Shown here: positions 54,193 to 63,519 of the stretch, one piece after another
Numbering within the stretch: position 1 is the first letter of the stretch
Layout of the letters: every line of letters begins with the position of its first letter
Origin: Phormidium ambiguum IAM M-71
Lineage (GTDB): Bacteria; Cyanobacteriota; Cyanobacteriia; Cyanobacteriales; Aerosakkonemataceae
Direction: 5' to 3'
Assembly (NCBI RefSeq): GCF_001904725.1
Contig: NZ_MRCE01000001.1
Location: 143,167-207,166, forward strand
DNA: 64,000 nt
Position numbers and translations under genes: made by a program
Notes under the pieces: generated by a model
Told to the model about the DNA's origin: nothing
The model's input: only the letters and a program-made list of their open reading frames with translations
Databases searched by the model: none

Positions 54193-54994
54193 TTTTTTCT
54201 AAATAAATTAATTTTTTGTTCGCGGTTAATAGATGAGTTGCCCAATACTTATTTATACAACGTAAATGGCTAGTTAACTATATTGTTTAAGCTGGTGTGG
54301 GAGCGAAAAAATTAGTCAGAAACAAGTAACTAGCAAATTGAGTTATATATTCAACGCACTGGGAAATTAAATTTTTAGTTTTATATTCAGATTACCTGAA
54401 CCTATGCCAAACTTAATATTTGACAGGACAAAATGTTTATTTGGCGAAATTCTTGTAAATTCAGGCGACCAAGAAAGGCTGATATTAAGTCTTGAACAAG
54501 CTCATCTTTAAAGATGATAAAGTAATAGGAAGCATTTAATACACATTATTGTGCAATATTTTATGTCTGATGTACAGTAAATCCTCAATAAATTTTTATA
54601 TCATGTCCGGCTAATTAACCTTATTATCTTTGAGCCAAAACCCTGTAGAGACATTGCATAAAACGTTTCTACAGCGTGGTTAATCGACTAGACATGATAT
54701 TTCAGGTTATCTAAAATATATAAGTAAAATTGCTCTTTTCCGTAGGTATAAGTCATGTTTTAACTTAAATTTACAATATGACTGCATAGATAACTCTGGG
54801 TGTGGGAAATCAGGTGAAAAAATTTTTTATTAGCAGAGCTTAAGCTAGAAATCGGTTTTTTGGTTTTAGCAAGTTGGGCGGGGAGTGCGATTTCAGTTGT
54901 CTGATTTTTCTTGTTGTGATTTGCGGAGCAGCGGCTTACAGTATGAGCGATCTGAATACGGAGAAGGCAAAAGGATGATGTTTTCTTAACTTTT
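54193..54994. other. Gene-free AT-rich stretch of about 800 bp
   Basis: No coding region is supported. It contains a MITE-like element and, at its right end, a cluster of DnaA-box sequences, both listed separately. A one-mismatch variant of the box (TGTGGGAAA) occurs at 54801-54809. Confidence 0.5.
54598..54700. repeat. MITE-like element with nested inverted repeats
   Basis: A 103-bp element whose outer ends are ATATCATGTC and GACATGATAT, perfect inverted repeats. A second matching block (ATTAACC / GGTTAAT) lies inside them, with CTGTAGAGAC / GTTTCTACAG nested further in. It contains no open frame. The TGTAGAGAC motif is a recurrent cyanobacterial repeat unit. Confidence 0.65.
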
Positions 54995-55045
54995 TGTGGA
55001 AAACTTAGAAAATATCTGTGGAAAAGTAACTAAATCTGTGGAAAA
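54995..55045. other. Cluster of three perfect DnaA boxes (TTTTCCACA on the minus strand)
   Basis: TGTGGAAAA occurs at 54995-55003, 55017-55025 and 55037-55045, all in the same orientation and spaced 22 and 20 bp apart, about two helical turns. TTTTCCACA is the DnaA-box form described for Synechococcus origins. By chance I would expect about one such 9-mer in the whole window on either strand; I noticed only one other (20110-20118). The last box lies inside the final codons of the CDF gene. It is either a replication origin element or a DnaA-binding regulatory site. Confidence 0.55.
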
Positions 55046-55953
55046 CCTGTTTGATTTTCAGGAGAGTCATAGGTGATTCGATCGCTTTTATAAGCAGGAG
55101 GTTCGATGTGAATCAAAACTCTCAGGGGTGCAAATCTTGCTTGTAAACGTGACTCTACCTCCTCAGTAATGCGATGTGCAGTTTCGACATCAGGTGCAGT
55201 AACAATGAGGTGCATTTCCACAAACACTTGTCTACCAACTATGCCGCGAGAGGCGATTTCATGACAGTTAATTACTCCAGGCACTTCCATCACGATCGCA
55301 TAAATTGTCTCAGGTGCGATCGCCATTTCATCAACTAACCAAGGTAAATTTTCCTTCAATACCTCCCAACCACTCCAAAATACTAGTAATGTGACGGGAA
55401 AAGTCAAAGCAATATCTAACCATTGCCAACCCATCCATACTCCAACTAATCCAGCAATCACTAATACGGTAATCCAAATATCGCCTAAAGTATGCTGGGC
55501 ATCAGCTACCAAAATGCTACTACCAATTTTTTTCCCTTCACTCCTTTCATAGATAGTGACAAAAATGTTCACTGCCAAGACTAACAACATCAACCATAAT
55601 ACTGAAGCTGACATTTGCACGGGTTTACTTCCCAGAAATATTCTTTCTATAGCCGCTTGTAAAATTTCTACACAAGCTACTAACAAAAAAGCTGCGATCG
55701 CCAATGCTCCCACCGCATCATACTTCAAATGTCCGTAGGGATGGTTGCGATCGGGTATTGGTGAAGCAAAACGACTAATAAATATTCCCAGCAAATTACT
55801 CGAACTATCAACTACGCTATGGAGTGCATCCGCTAACAAACTTAGTGAATTTGTTGACCATCCCACTGTTGCTTTCAATGACATCACAAACAAATTCAAG
55901 AATAGTGTAATTAATAATACTCGTCGTACCTGAGCGCGATTATCTTTACTCAT
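55030..55953 (-). CDS. Cation diffusion facilitator (CDF) metal transporter
   Basis: A 307-residue CDF protein exporting divalent metals such as Zn2+, Fe2+ or Mn2+ by proton antiport. It has about six membrane helices, with metal-site motifs SLSLLADALHSVVDSSSN (helix II) and SILVADAQHTLGDIWI (helix V). A cytoplasmic C-terminal domain follows (CHEIASRGIVGRQVFVEMHLIV; AHRITEEVESRLQARFAPLRVLIHIEPP). The helix II and V motifs read HxxxD here, with A-D as the first pair. The ATG (MSKDNRAQ) has AGGAG just upstream and replaces a TTG five codons earlier. The 3' end overlaps the DnaA-box cluster. Confidence 0.92.
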   Translation of the reverse strand: MSKDNRAQVRRVLLITLFLNLFVMSLKATVGWSTNSLSLLADALHSVVDSSSNLLGIFISRFASPIPDRNHPYGHLKYDAVGALAIAAFLLVACVEILQAAIERIFLGSKPVQMSASVLWLMLLVLAVNIFVTIYERSEGKKIGSSILVADAQHTLGDIWITVLVIAGLVGVWMGWQWLDIALTFPVTLLVFWSGWEVLKENLPWLVDEMAIAPETIYAIVMEVPGVINCHEIASRGIVGRQVFVEMHLIVTAPDVETAHRITEEVESRLQARFAPLRVLIHIEPPAYKSDRITYDSPENQTGFPQI

Positions 55954-56194
55954 AATTCTCCTGCTCAAAGCAGTGAATTCTCTAACTCTAGTTTAGAACT
56001 AAAATTTGGGTAAAATTACTTAATTTTTGTCAATTCAGCGTCTTAATTGCGTTTAACAACCCTTAATTTAACTATTACTTGAGATTTTTTGTAAATAATC
56101 ATCCTTAAGATTATTGAATTTGTTATCATCATGCTTTCTTAGAGTAATAAAATCTTTTAGCATTAGTAATTAAAGGTGTTAAGAAAAATTGCCT

Positions 56195-56542
56195 ATGTCA
56201 TCCTCACCAATTACATTCAATCTCATTGAAGGTTCTGTTACCTTCAGCTTTACTCCCGCAGCCGCCCATAATTTAAAAGCAGCACTCGACGAACTAAAAG
56301 AACGGATGAAAAGTGCTACTGTGGCTGGCGGTAGTGGCAAAGCTAGCCCCCAAGAAGCAATGGAATATCAATATACTGGTGAAGTATTTCTCGAAATCTT
56401 CTGCAATCCGAATATTTGGCCAACTCCCTTTGCCGCGAAAGTGTTAGTCACCCTGCGAGATGAGCGAATTCGCCTCTCTACGGAAGCGGAATTAACTCGC
56501 GTCATTGAAGATGTTCACCAGTATTTAGAGCAATTTGGTTAA
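56195..56542 (+). CDS. Small conserved cyanobacterial protein (115 aa)
   Basis: Function unknown. It begins MSSSPITFNLIEGSVTFSF, has a helical centre (AAAHNLKAALDELKERMKS), and later beta/alpha segments (PFAAKVLVTLRDERIRLSTEAELTRVIEDVHQYL). A TTG two codons earlier is possible. It is followed 61 bp later by a phasin-like gene on the same strand. No named family recognised, although the mixed pattern looks like a compact folded domain. Confidence 0.6.
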   Translation: MSSSPITFNLIEGSVTFSFTPAAAHNLKAALDELKERMKSATVAGGSGKASPQEAMEYQYTGEVFLEIFCNPNIWPTPFAAKVLVTLRDERIRLSTEAELTRVIEDVHQYLEQFG

Positions 56543-56603
56543 ACTGTAGCCAAAGTATTGTAATATTGGCTCATTTGTTCTGTGGCACACATAATTTTTG
56601 CCG

Positions 56604-57002
56604 ATGAACTCTGACTCACTACTGGAATTTGTGCAAAATGGGTTTCGCCTATCTGTGGGCGCAGCTGCGGCTTTGATTGAAAGCTTGCAAGACTCACAAC
56701 AGCGAGAAGAAATTATTGCCAAGTTGAGGCAATCACAATTTAGTGAATTGGCAACAGAATTAACGAAAAAAGGGGAAATTACAGAACAGGAAGCTAGGGA
56801 CTTTGTAGATTCTCTTTGGCAGCAGCAAAATCAAAAAAATAGTCAAACGTCAAGTGATGCACCGGGAACATCTGCAACTACCACAACAGATAACCCGGTA
56901 GCCTCTCCCAACGTCCAGCAAGAGTTACAAGAACTAACAGCGCAAGTTTCTGCTTTGCGAGCAGAACTCGAAAAATTGCGAACAGAAAATCCTCACTCCT
57001 AA
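56604..57002 (+). CDS. Phasin-like coiled-coil protein
   Basis: A 132-residue helical protein. The first ~75 residues resemble polyhydroxyalkanoate-granule phasins of cyanobacteria (FVQNGFRLSVGAAAALIESLQ; FSELATELTKKGEITEQEARDFVDSLW). A Ser/Thr/Asn-rich linker is followed by a leucine-heptad coiled coil (QQELQELTAQVSALRAELEKLRTE). It may bind lipid or polymer granules or membranes. The ATG is chosen over a TTG two codons upstream. Confidence 0.6.
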   Translation: MNSDSLLEFVQNGFRLSVGAAAALIESLQDSQQREEIIAKLRQSQFSELATELTKKGEITEQEARDFVDSLWQQQNQKNSQTSSDAPGTSATTTTDNPVASPNVQQELQELTAQVSALRAELEKLRTENPHS

Positions 57003-57170
57003 AATCATAGATTTTGAGTTTGTTCTATCAAGGAAACCAGGTAGCTGGAACCCAAATCTAACATAGTGTTTTTCCGGGACTCTTCTGAGTTTAATTCAGA
57101 TAGGCTTGACGACTAAAAAAAAGATTTACTAAACGATATGACGAAAAGTTAGGTACAACCAAAGTCGCCT

Positions 57171-57413
57171 TTAGTCGTTTTCCCATTCTTCATGCCCCAT
57201 TAAATCGCCGATGCGATCGCGTAACAAAAAATTATTATTCTCTAATTCTTTTTCTACCCATGCCCACTCCCGGGCAGGAATATACTGACAGAGATTATAG
57301 ATGGGCTGTTGACGACTGATCACACCCTTTTGGACGAGACGACGTGCTTCTTCTTTAATCACGTCTAGAGAGTACTGAACTGGTGTGGTAGAGGAGACTA
57401 GATTCACGCTCAT
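57171..57413 (-). CDS. DUF4327 family protein
   Basis: An 80-residue cyanobacteria-specific protein. Conserved family segments are visible: YSLDVIKEEARRLVQKGVISRQQPIYNLCQ, YIPAREWAWVEKELENNNFLLRDRIGDLMG and an acidic C-terminus. Function unknown. It is a single gene. The spacer upstream (57414-57726) shows no gene, only AT-rich sequence. Confidence 0.88.
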   Translation of the reverse strand: MSVNLVSSTTPVQYSLDVIKEEARRLVQKGVISRQQPIYNLCQYIPAREWAWVEKELENNNFLLRDRIGDLMGHEEWEND

Positions 57414-57726
57414 TGTTATTCACTCTTCGACTAGGAGGACTAGAAATAATCGCTTGAAAAGCAGATAGTTTGTAGTTCGCTATACTAAACGATTTTCATT
57501 TTTACGCTAACTGCTATCTTAATATATTAATAGATGTAAAAAAAGTCATCAAACCTTGACATTATATGATTCTCTAACTTCAGCGGTTTTTGCCATAAAA
57601 TATCCTTTCTAAAATATGTCGATCGGATTAGGAAATCGTAAGCTTCAGGTAATCAAAAAGTTAAGCATTCCACTGAGGCAAACAATCCGAAACGTTCGGT
57701 GTGTCGCCTCAGAGCTAGGATTTATA

Positions 57727-59421
57727 TTATTGTCTCACTGGAAGATAATTTGCAAACAGTAGTCTCAATGCAATTTCTTGTGCTGCTGGAATCTGCCCAA
57801 AGGAACACACACAAGGTATTTCCGCAGGTAGAAAAGGAAGGAATTGATTTTTGATATACGGAGATCCATAAATTACCAAAGCTTGCAGTTCACCGTTGGT
57901 TAACAATGTTTTAAACCAATCTTCAACTACCTGTGTCAGACCTGCACTACCGCGAAATGGATTGCCACGCAGAAAGATTTGCAGCAGTGTTGGTTGTAGA
58001 GCCTCGCTGCCAGAAGTTCCAGGCAAATTGCTTCGGGAATCGCCTAACTGCGTCCGATAACCTAATTGTTGAGGAATCGTCACCGCCGGAGCTTGGCGAG
58101 AAAGATACTTACAATCCAAAAGGTCATCCACCAGGATTAAGTTTCGTAAATTAATCAGGTTTTCTGTTGGTAAAGGCAGAGATCCAAAAACCTGATTTGA
58201 GTCTCGCAGAATATTTTCTACCGTCTCGAAAGCATCAGGTTGAGCAATTTGGTAGAAGGTACTGGGTACTGGGTACTGGGTACTGGGGAAGTTTTGAGTT
58301 TTGAGTTTTAAGTTTTGAGTTAGGAACTTCTTCTCCCCTGCCCCTCTGCTCCCCTGCTCCCCTGCCCCCCTGCCCCCCTGCACTTTCCTCTTCGCTTGCC
58401 AAATGCGCTCGACAGAGGCGCGAATCCTTTCTGCGGGGATGCGTCCAGAGGTGACGGCATCGTAGATAGCTTGAATGGCGGCTTCTGCATCCACAGGCAT
58501 TAACAAAATATCCACGCCAGCTTCTACAGCTAAGACGGCGGTTTCTTCGGCACCGTAGCGGCTGGTGATTGCGCCCATAATTAAAGCGTCGGTGACTATT
58601 AAACCCTCGAATCCTAACTTGTGGCGTAATTGCTCGGTCAGAATTTTGTGAGACAGGGTGGCTGGGAGGTGTTCATCCCATGCGGGAATTAACAGATGGG
58701 CGCTCATGACGGCATCTACGCCTGTGGCGATCGCACTAACGAAAGGCGCTAACTCAACTTCTGCTAATCTTTGTTCTGAGTGGGGAATTAGCGGTAATTC
58801 TAAATGGGAATCTACAGCCGTATCGCCATGTCCGGGAAAATGCTTAGCTGTAGTTAAAGCTGGGTAATTTTTCGCACCTTTGATAAAAGCAGCCCCTAAT
58901 TGACTGACAATTTCTGGAGTTTCCCCAAAAGCGCGGATGTTAATCACTGGATTATCAGGATTATTATTCACATCCACGACAGGGGCGAGTATCCAATTAA
59001 TGCCAACGGCTAACGCTTCTTGAGCAATAATTGCCCCCATTTGTTCGGCGTATTGTAAAGCTCGATCGAGGTTTTTTTCGGCAACTGCACCAATAGCCAT
59101 TGGTGGCGGGAACCAAGTGGCGCTGGAAAAACGTTGACCTACACCTTCTTCAATATCAGCGGCGACGAGGAGGGGGATTTTTGCCCAGCTTTGTAATTGT
59201 TGCGATCGCAAAGCTAATTCCGCCGCACTTCCACCGAGCAAAATCACACCACCAACACCCACATCAGAAATTAAATGTTGGAGTTTGGCGGCGGGAGGTT
59301 CCCATTGGGGATACTTGATTTCATGGTCGAACAGATAGCCGGAAGCTCGGACTACGATCATTTGGGCTACCTGTTCTTTTAAGGAAAGAGTATCAATTTC
59401 GGGTAAGTGAGAAGATTTCAA
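57727..59421 (-). CDS. Glycoside hydrolase family 3 (NagZ-like) with an in-frame repeat insertion
   Basis: A 564-residue protein. The first ~345 residues form a GH3 barrel: [71 protein letters not shown] (the NagZ KHFPGHGD motif with His/Asp) and [13 protein letters not shown]. It would cleave N-acetylglucosamine or another beta-glycoside. A C-terminal domain of ~180 residues follows ([16 protein letters not shown]). Between them about 42 residues are translated repeat DNA ([15 protein letters not shown] then LKLKTQNF). The start is a TTG whose first bases overlap the rbfA stop as TTGA, implying translational coupling. Confidence 0.88.
   Translation of the reverse strand: MKSSHLPEIDTLSLKEQVAQMIVVRASGYLFDHEIKYPQWEPPAAKLQHLISDVGVGGVILLGGSAAELALRSQQLQSWAKIPLLVAADIEEGVGQRFSSATWFPPPMAIGAVAEKNLDRALQYAEQMGAIIAQEALAVGINWILAPVVDVNNNPDNPVINIRAFGETPEIVSQLGAAFIKGAKNYPALTTAKHFPGHGDTAVDSHLELPLIPHSEQRLAEVELAPFVSAIATGVDAVMSAHLLIPAWDEHLPATLSHKILTEQLRHKLGFEGLIVTDALIMGAITSRYGAEETAVLAVEAGVDILLMPVDAEAAIQAIYDAVTSGRIPAERIRASVERIWQAKRKVQGGRGAGEQGSRGAGEKKFLTQNLKLKTQNFPSTQYPVPSTFYQIAQPDAFETVENILRDSNQVFGSLPLPTENLINLRNLILVDDLLDCKYLSRQAPAVTIPQQLGYRTQLGDSRSNLPGTSGSEALQPTLLQIFLRGNPFRGSAGLTQVVEDWFKTLLTNGELQALVIYGSPYIKNQFLPFLPAEIPCVCSFGQIPAAQEIALRLLFANYLPVRQ
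58257..58383. repeat. Compound intergenic-type repeat inserted within the GH3 coding frame
   Basis: Three repeat types stand in a row: four copies of TACTGGG, then TTTTGAG/TTTTAAG heptamers, then about 55 bp of CCCCTGC/CCCCTGCTCC units like those upstream of recF. On the coding strand the block is open and in frame with both flanking domains. Confidence 0.85.
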
Positions 59422-59858
59422 GCTTCTTCTTCCTCTTCTTCTGCCGAAACGACATAATCTTCGTAATTATCTTCGTCTTCTGAGTCGGAGAGGTTTTCCG
59501 CTGGTCGATCTTGACTGATCTGATTGATCAAGGACAAAATGCGATCGCCTCTTTCTAAAGAACGATCTTCGACAAACAATACTTCTGGAGTCCGACGCAG
59601 ACGCACTCTTTGACCTAACTCACTGCGAACATAACCAGTTGCAGCTTTTAGTCCAGCCATTGTTTCCGCTTTTGCTTCTTCCGAACCGTAGATACTGACA
59701 AAGATTTTCGCGTGTTGCAGGTCGCCAGAAACGTCAACATCTGTAACGCTGACCATTCCTGCCCCAACACGATCGTCTTTAATGCCGTTTAACAGCATCA
59801 GACTGACTTCCCGTTTAATTAATGCGCCCACGCGGGAAACCCGACGACTGGTAGCCAT
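59418..59858 (-). CDS. rbfA: 30S ribosome-binding factor A
   Basis: A 146-residue cold-shock factor that binds the 30S subunit for 16S rRNA maturation. Family landmarks: [62 protein letters not shown] and [20 protein letters not shown]. The KH-like fold is complete. The C-terminal ~30 residues are strongly acidic ([12 protein letters not shown] then a run of Glu), an extension seen in cyanobacterial versions. It is coupled to the downstream GH3 gene and follows the Ycf33 gene by 49 bp. Confidence 0.95.
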   Translation of the reverse strand: MATSRRVSRVGALIKREVSLMLLNGIKDDRVGAGMVSVTDVDVSGDLQHAKIFVSIYGSEEAKAETMAGLKAATGYVRSELGQRVRLRRTPEVLFVEDRSLERGDRILSLINQISQDRPAENLSDSEDEDNYEDYVVSAEEEEEEA

Positions 59859-59907
59859 AGTAATCTGCTGCCTTCAAGACAGAATGAGTAATGCTTTACA
59901 ATCCTAG

Positions 59908-60114
59908 CTAAACCGAACTCAAGCCTAGCATCGCTCTCAAGGTTAAAGTGACAAAAGTTAAGGCTGCCACAAAAAAGCCCACAAGTGCGATCGCAGTTAC
60001 AGGACGCTTGAATAATGGCGCTAACCACCCAAAGGTATTCAGGATTACGCCTAAAATGATGGTTACAAAATAACGCGGGTAACGAGAGATATTCTCCCAA
60101 AATCCTTCAAACAT
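59908..60114 (-). CDS. DUF751 / Ycf33 family protein
   Basis: A 68-residue membrane protein with two helices: FWENISRYPRYFVTIILGVIL and PVTAIALVGFFVAALTFVTLTL. The sequence and size fit Ycf33 (DUF751), conserved in cyanobacteria and some plastids; function unknown. It is the first gene of the ycf33-rbfA-GH3 run on the minus strand. Confidence 0.85.
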   Translation of the reverse strand: MFEGFWENISRYPRYFVTIILGVILNTFGWLAPLFKRPVTAIALVGFFVAALTFVTLTLRAMLGLSSV

Positions 60115-60284
60115 TGGTCAACAACCTAATTGAGCGGTTTAGAAAGACTGCTTTTCTACTGGTAACATTTATCAGCTAGTTTAGACAAGTGTGTGAAAGC
60201 ATTTTTCGCTACCAACTCAACCGTACTGAAAGCACAGAAGTAATTTTTTCCTATTGTCTGTAGGGCATTCCAGAAAATCAAAGC

Positions 60285-61130
60285 TTATTCATCGACAAAG
60301 CGATCGTAAATCACCGCAAATTCTTGATGTAAATCTCCAAATAACTCAAGAATTTGTGGGTCAAAGTGTTCCGGTTTAGTCCTACCATCACCTTTAAGTA
60401 TAATATCTAAGGTTTTTTCGTGATCGAAAGCCGATTTATATGGGCGCTTACTGCGAAGTGCATCATACACATCTGCCACCATAACAATCCTACCTACTAA
60501 AGGAATTTCTTCAGCTTTTAATTCTTGAGGATAACCAGTTCCATCCCATTTTTCATGATGATTTAGTGCAATATCTCTACCCATTTGTAATAGTTTGGAA
60601 TCTGAACCTTCTAACAAACTAGCACCAATTTTAGGATGTAACATCATCACTTCTCTTTCTGTAGCATTTAATGATCCAGGTTTTAATAAAATGGCATCAG
60701 GTATACCAATTTTTCCAATGTCGTGCATGGTTGCTGCTTTAGCTAATAGTTCCGCATCATCAAAATTCCATCCCAAATTTATAGCGATCAATTTAGAATA
60801 TTGGCTAAGTCTTTGAATATGATTTCCTGTTTCTTCATCTTTGTATTTAGACGCAAGACCTAATCGAAAAACCATGTCACAATAAGCATTTTCTAATTGC
60901 TCAGTTTTTTGTTTGCTAGCTGCTATAACAATTTTTAAATCTTTAGCGTAGGCTTGCAATTGTGAATTTACTTCTACAAATTTTTGATGGCTTTGTTTTT
61001 CGGATTTATGTAGTAAATTTAAATCTTGAGCATATTTTACTAATTGGACATTAGCAGCTATTAATTGCCTTTTAATCTCTGTACAAGGTTTTAAGGCTTG
61101 GTCAATTGTAGATTGCAAAAATTCGTTCAT
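60285..61130 (-). CDS. HD-GYP domain phosphodiesterase-like protein
   Basis: A 281-residue protein with an N-terminal coiled coil (about 1-85) and an HD-GYP domain (about 90-270). The latter has TGNHIQRLSQYSKLIA, the HD motif ATMHDIGKIGIPDAIL, LHPKIGASLLEG, ALNHHEKWDGTGYPQ and the output motif DVYDALRSKRPYK. Such enzymes hydrolyse cyclic di-GMP or related messengers. It is translationally coupled (ATGA) to a receiver-domain gene just upstream, a split version of RpfG-type response regulators. The coiled coil may mediate pairing. Confidence 0.92.
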   Translation of the reverse strand: MNEFLQSTIDQALKPCTEIKRQLIAANVQLVKYAQDLNLLHKSEKQSHQKFVEVNSQLQAYAKDLKIVIAASKQKTEQLENAYCDMVFRLGLASKYKDEETGNHIQRLSQYSKLIAINLGWNFDDAELLAKAATMHDIGKIGIPDAILLKPGSLNATEREVMMLHPKIGASLLEGSDSKLLQMGRDIALNHHEKWDGTGYPQELKAEEIPLVGRIVMVADVYDALRSKRPYKSAFDHEKTLDIILKGDGRTKPEHFDPQILELFGDLHQEFAVIYDRFVDE

Positions 61131-61492
61131 GAGAGGATCTCCTCCACTAAATTAATTAATTCTAAGGGACTAAATGGTTTTACTAAATAATGGTTGACTC
61201 CAGCTGCTTTACCAATTTCAATATCTCGCTGATGAGTTCTAGCAGTTAACATAATGATTGGTCGATCGCTAAATTTGGGATTCGCCCGCAATTTTTTACA
61301 AACAGTTAGCCCATCAATTTCTGGCATCATCATATCTAGCAAAAATAAGTCAGGATTTACTTGTTCTGCAAGTTTTAGCGTCTCTCTTCCATCTTCTGCT
61401 TCATAAATTTTATAACTCTCATCTTCTAATGTAGTACGCACCAACAATCTTAATGGCAATTCATCGTCTGCTATTAGAATGGTTTTTGTCAT
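61127..61492 (-). CDS. Single-domain response regulator (CheY-like receiver)
   Basis: A 121-residue receiver domain. The acidic pocket is visible as ILIADDELPLRLLVR, the phospho-accepting Asp in PDLFLLDMMMPEIDGLTV, Thr in IIMLTARTHQRD and Lys in HYLVKPFSPLELINLVEEIL. It overlaps the HD-GYP gene downstream by four bases and so would control that enzyme. The histidine kinase partner is not in the neighbourhood. Confidence 0.94.
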   Translation of the reverse strand: MTKTILIADDELPLRLLVRTTLEDESYKIYEAEDGRETLKLAEQVNPDLFLLDMMMPEIDGLTVCKKLRANPKFSDRPIIMLTARTHQRDIEIGKAAGVNHYLVKPFSPLELINLVEEILS

Positions 61493-61998
61493 TCAACTTT
61501 CCTTAAACTAGTAGATGTATAATCTAATCATTCATCAAAAAGCTTTGATAGAAAATTATCAGATTTCTGATTTTGTAAAACAAAAACTATATATAAAAAT
61601 AACATAATTGTAACTTATGGTACAATGATCATAAAGAATATTATATTAATATTAAATATTTAAGATTTATTGTTACATTTTTGGCGATTTAACTTTAAAA
61701 ACCGCTGTATAAATTCACTTTTGTTAGTATTTGTTAAAATCTTCACTTTCAGCCTCAAGCACTGGCGAAAATTTGCTTACCCCTATAATTACGATCAATT
61801 TAAGAAACGAAGCTCAATAATTTGGTAGTAAAAATAGCCTTAGTTGTTTTGGAGGCTGCTGGAATCACCGGAAATTTTCTAACTTTAAGCGTCTAGAACT
61901 ACTGATGTATTTTACATAACGGAAATTTTGCCAACATATTATTCATAATCGAGAAAAACCTCTTTAAAATCGGGAAATAGTGAACTATAAAATTTCAA
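61493..61998. other. Divergent intergenic region of about 505 bp
   Basis: It lies between the response regulator and the AEC-type transporter, which diverge. It is very AT-rich, especially 61550-61680. I see no repeat, hairpin or open frame to name; promoters for both genes must be here. Confidence 0.4.
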
Positions 61999-62943
61999 AT
62001 GAACAACCCAGGAATTAAACTTCTGGAACTATATCTTTCCCTCTCAGGAGGTGTCCTCTTGGGGTGGCTTCTTGGACGCATCCTTCCCAAACAATCACCG
62101 ATTTACTTAGGAAAATTTCTGTTTTGGATTGGTGTGCCTATGGGGATTTTAGGTTTTTTACGTCGTACCAATCTATCAGGCGCTATATGGATTGCACCTT
62201 TAGTTTCATGGGCAGCAATTTTGTTAGGAGCCGGACTAGCTTGGACTTGGCTAAAAATTAATCAACGCTGGGGAAAGTTGTCCGAAAATACCAGAAAAAA
62301 ACCAAATCAAGGAAGCTTTATCTTAGCTTCGATGGTTGGAAATACAGGTTATTTAGGATATCCTGTTACCCTTGCTTTATTGGGACAACAATATTTTGGT
62401 TGGGCATTATTTTATGACCTTTTAGGTAGTACGATCGGTACTTATGGTTTTGGTGTTGCTTTAGCTGCGCGTTTTGGTATGGGAGTTACCAGTTATAAAC
62501 AAATTGCTATTGCAGTAGTTAAAAATCCTGCTTTGTGGAGTTTAAGTTTCGGACTTACTTCTCGAAAAATACCGTTACCTGATGCTGTCGAGCTAGTTTT
62601 ACAAATTATTGCTTGGACAGTAATTGGCTTGTCTTTAATACTTATCGGGATGCGGTTAAGTTTACTAAGTTCGATGCGGGGATTATCACAAATTTCCGTG
62701 AGTTTGTGCATCAAAATGCTCTTAGTTCCGCTAGTTTTAGGTATTGCTTTAACAATGCTGGGGATAACTGGTTCTCCCCGGCTTGTTATGGTGTTACAAA
62801 TGTCCATGCCACCAGCTTTTGCTACTTTGATTTTAGCGGAAGCTTATAATCTCGATCGGGAATTAGCCGTAACCGGAATCGCCCTTGGTTGTGCAGGACT
62901 TTTCTTCACTTTACCCTTGTGGCTTTGGCTGTTTGGAGTTTAA
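61999..62943 (+). CDS. AEC-family (auxin efflux carrier-like) transporter
   Basis: A 314-residue membrane protein with about ten helices. It contains the AEC motifs SFILASMVGNTGYLGYPVTLALLG in the middle and, late, LVMVLQMSMPPAFATLILAEAYN, the second conserved crossing. Bacterial members export organic acids or related solutes; the substrate is unknown. The ATG is at MNNPGIKL. Its last 33 bases overlap the 3' end of the convergent phosphoribosyltransferase gene. Confidence 0.88.
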   Translation: MNNPGIKLLELYLSLSGGVLLGWLLGRILPKQSPIYLGKFLFWIGVPMGILGFLRRTNLSGAIWIAPLVSWAAILLGAGLAWTWLKINQRWGKLSENTRKKPNQGSFILASMVGNTGYLGYPVTLALLGQQYFGWALFYDLLGSTIGTYGFGVALAARFGMGVTSYKQIAIAVVKNPALWSLSFGLTSRKIPLPDAVELVLQIIAWTVIGLSLILIGMRLSLLSSMRGLSQISVSLCIKMLLVPLVLGIALTMLGITGSPRLVMVLQMSMPPAFATLILAEAYNLDRELAVTGIALGCAGLFFTLPLWLWLFGV

Positions 62944-63456
62944 ATCACCACTATAATTGGCAACTAATTCCGCCAAATTCATATCTTCGTAAAGTTCAAA
63001 CGGTTGATGTACCCAAGGGTTATCTGCTAAATAATCTACATAATAATCGGGTGCAACTACAGAACACTCCTTATACCAAAGTACGGCAGTGCGAATTTCT
63101 TGCACTTGTTCGGGAAAATTTTCTTTCAACCAAATCACACTTTGTTCTAAAGTCACTCCAGAATCAACTAAGTCATCAACTAGCAAAATATGGCTACCTA
63201 ATTCAGGTGTAGTCATGGTGATGTGACTGGAAAAAGTGAGATCGCCGCGCACTCGATTTTCCAAACCACCATAAGAGCTAGCTGCTAAAATCGCTAAGGG
63301 TAAGCGATAAATGCGTGAAAGCGTGTCTCCAATTCGCAGTCCACCCCTAGCAAGGCAGACAATTTGATTAAATTCCCAGTTGGACTGATAGATTTTTACA
63401 GCCAACTTTTCAATGTTTGTGTGGTAATCGGACCAAGAAACGTAAAGATCGGACAT
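62911..63456 (-). CDS. Phosphoribosyltransferase family protein
   Basis: A 181-residue type I PRTase. The PRPP-binding loop is visible as HILLVDDLVDSGVTLEQSV, with the usual early IVCLARGGLRIGDTLSRIY. The size and sequence fit xanthine/hypoxanthine-type PRTases of cyanobacteria, but the exact base is not certain. The ATG giving MSDLYVSW is chosen, since the upstream frame extension lacks family character. Confidence 0.88.
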   Translation of the reverse strand: MSDLYVSWSDYHTNIEKLAVKIYQSNWEFNQIVCLARGGLRIGDTLSRIYRLPLAILAASSYGGLENRVRGDLTFSSHITMTTPELGSHILLVDDLVDSGVTLEQSVIWLKENFPEQVQEIRTAVLWYKECSVVAPDYYVDYLADNPWVHQPFELYEDMNLAELVANYSGDLNSKQPKPQG

Positions 63457-63519
63457 ATTAAGAGTAATTTCGGATATTAAAAATAATACTCTACCCAAAT
63501 TTGGATAATATAGCTTTGC

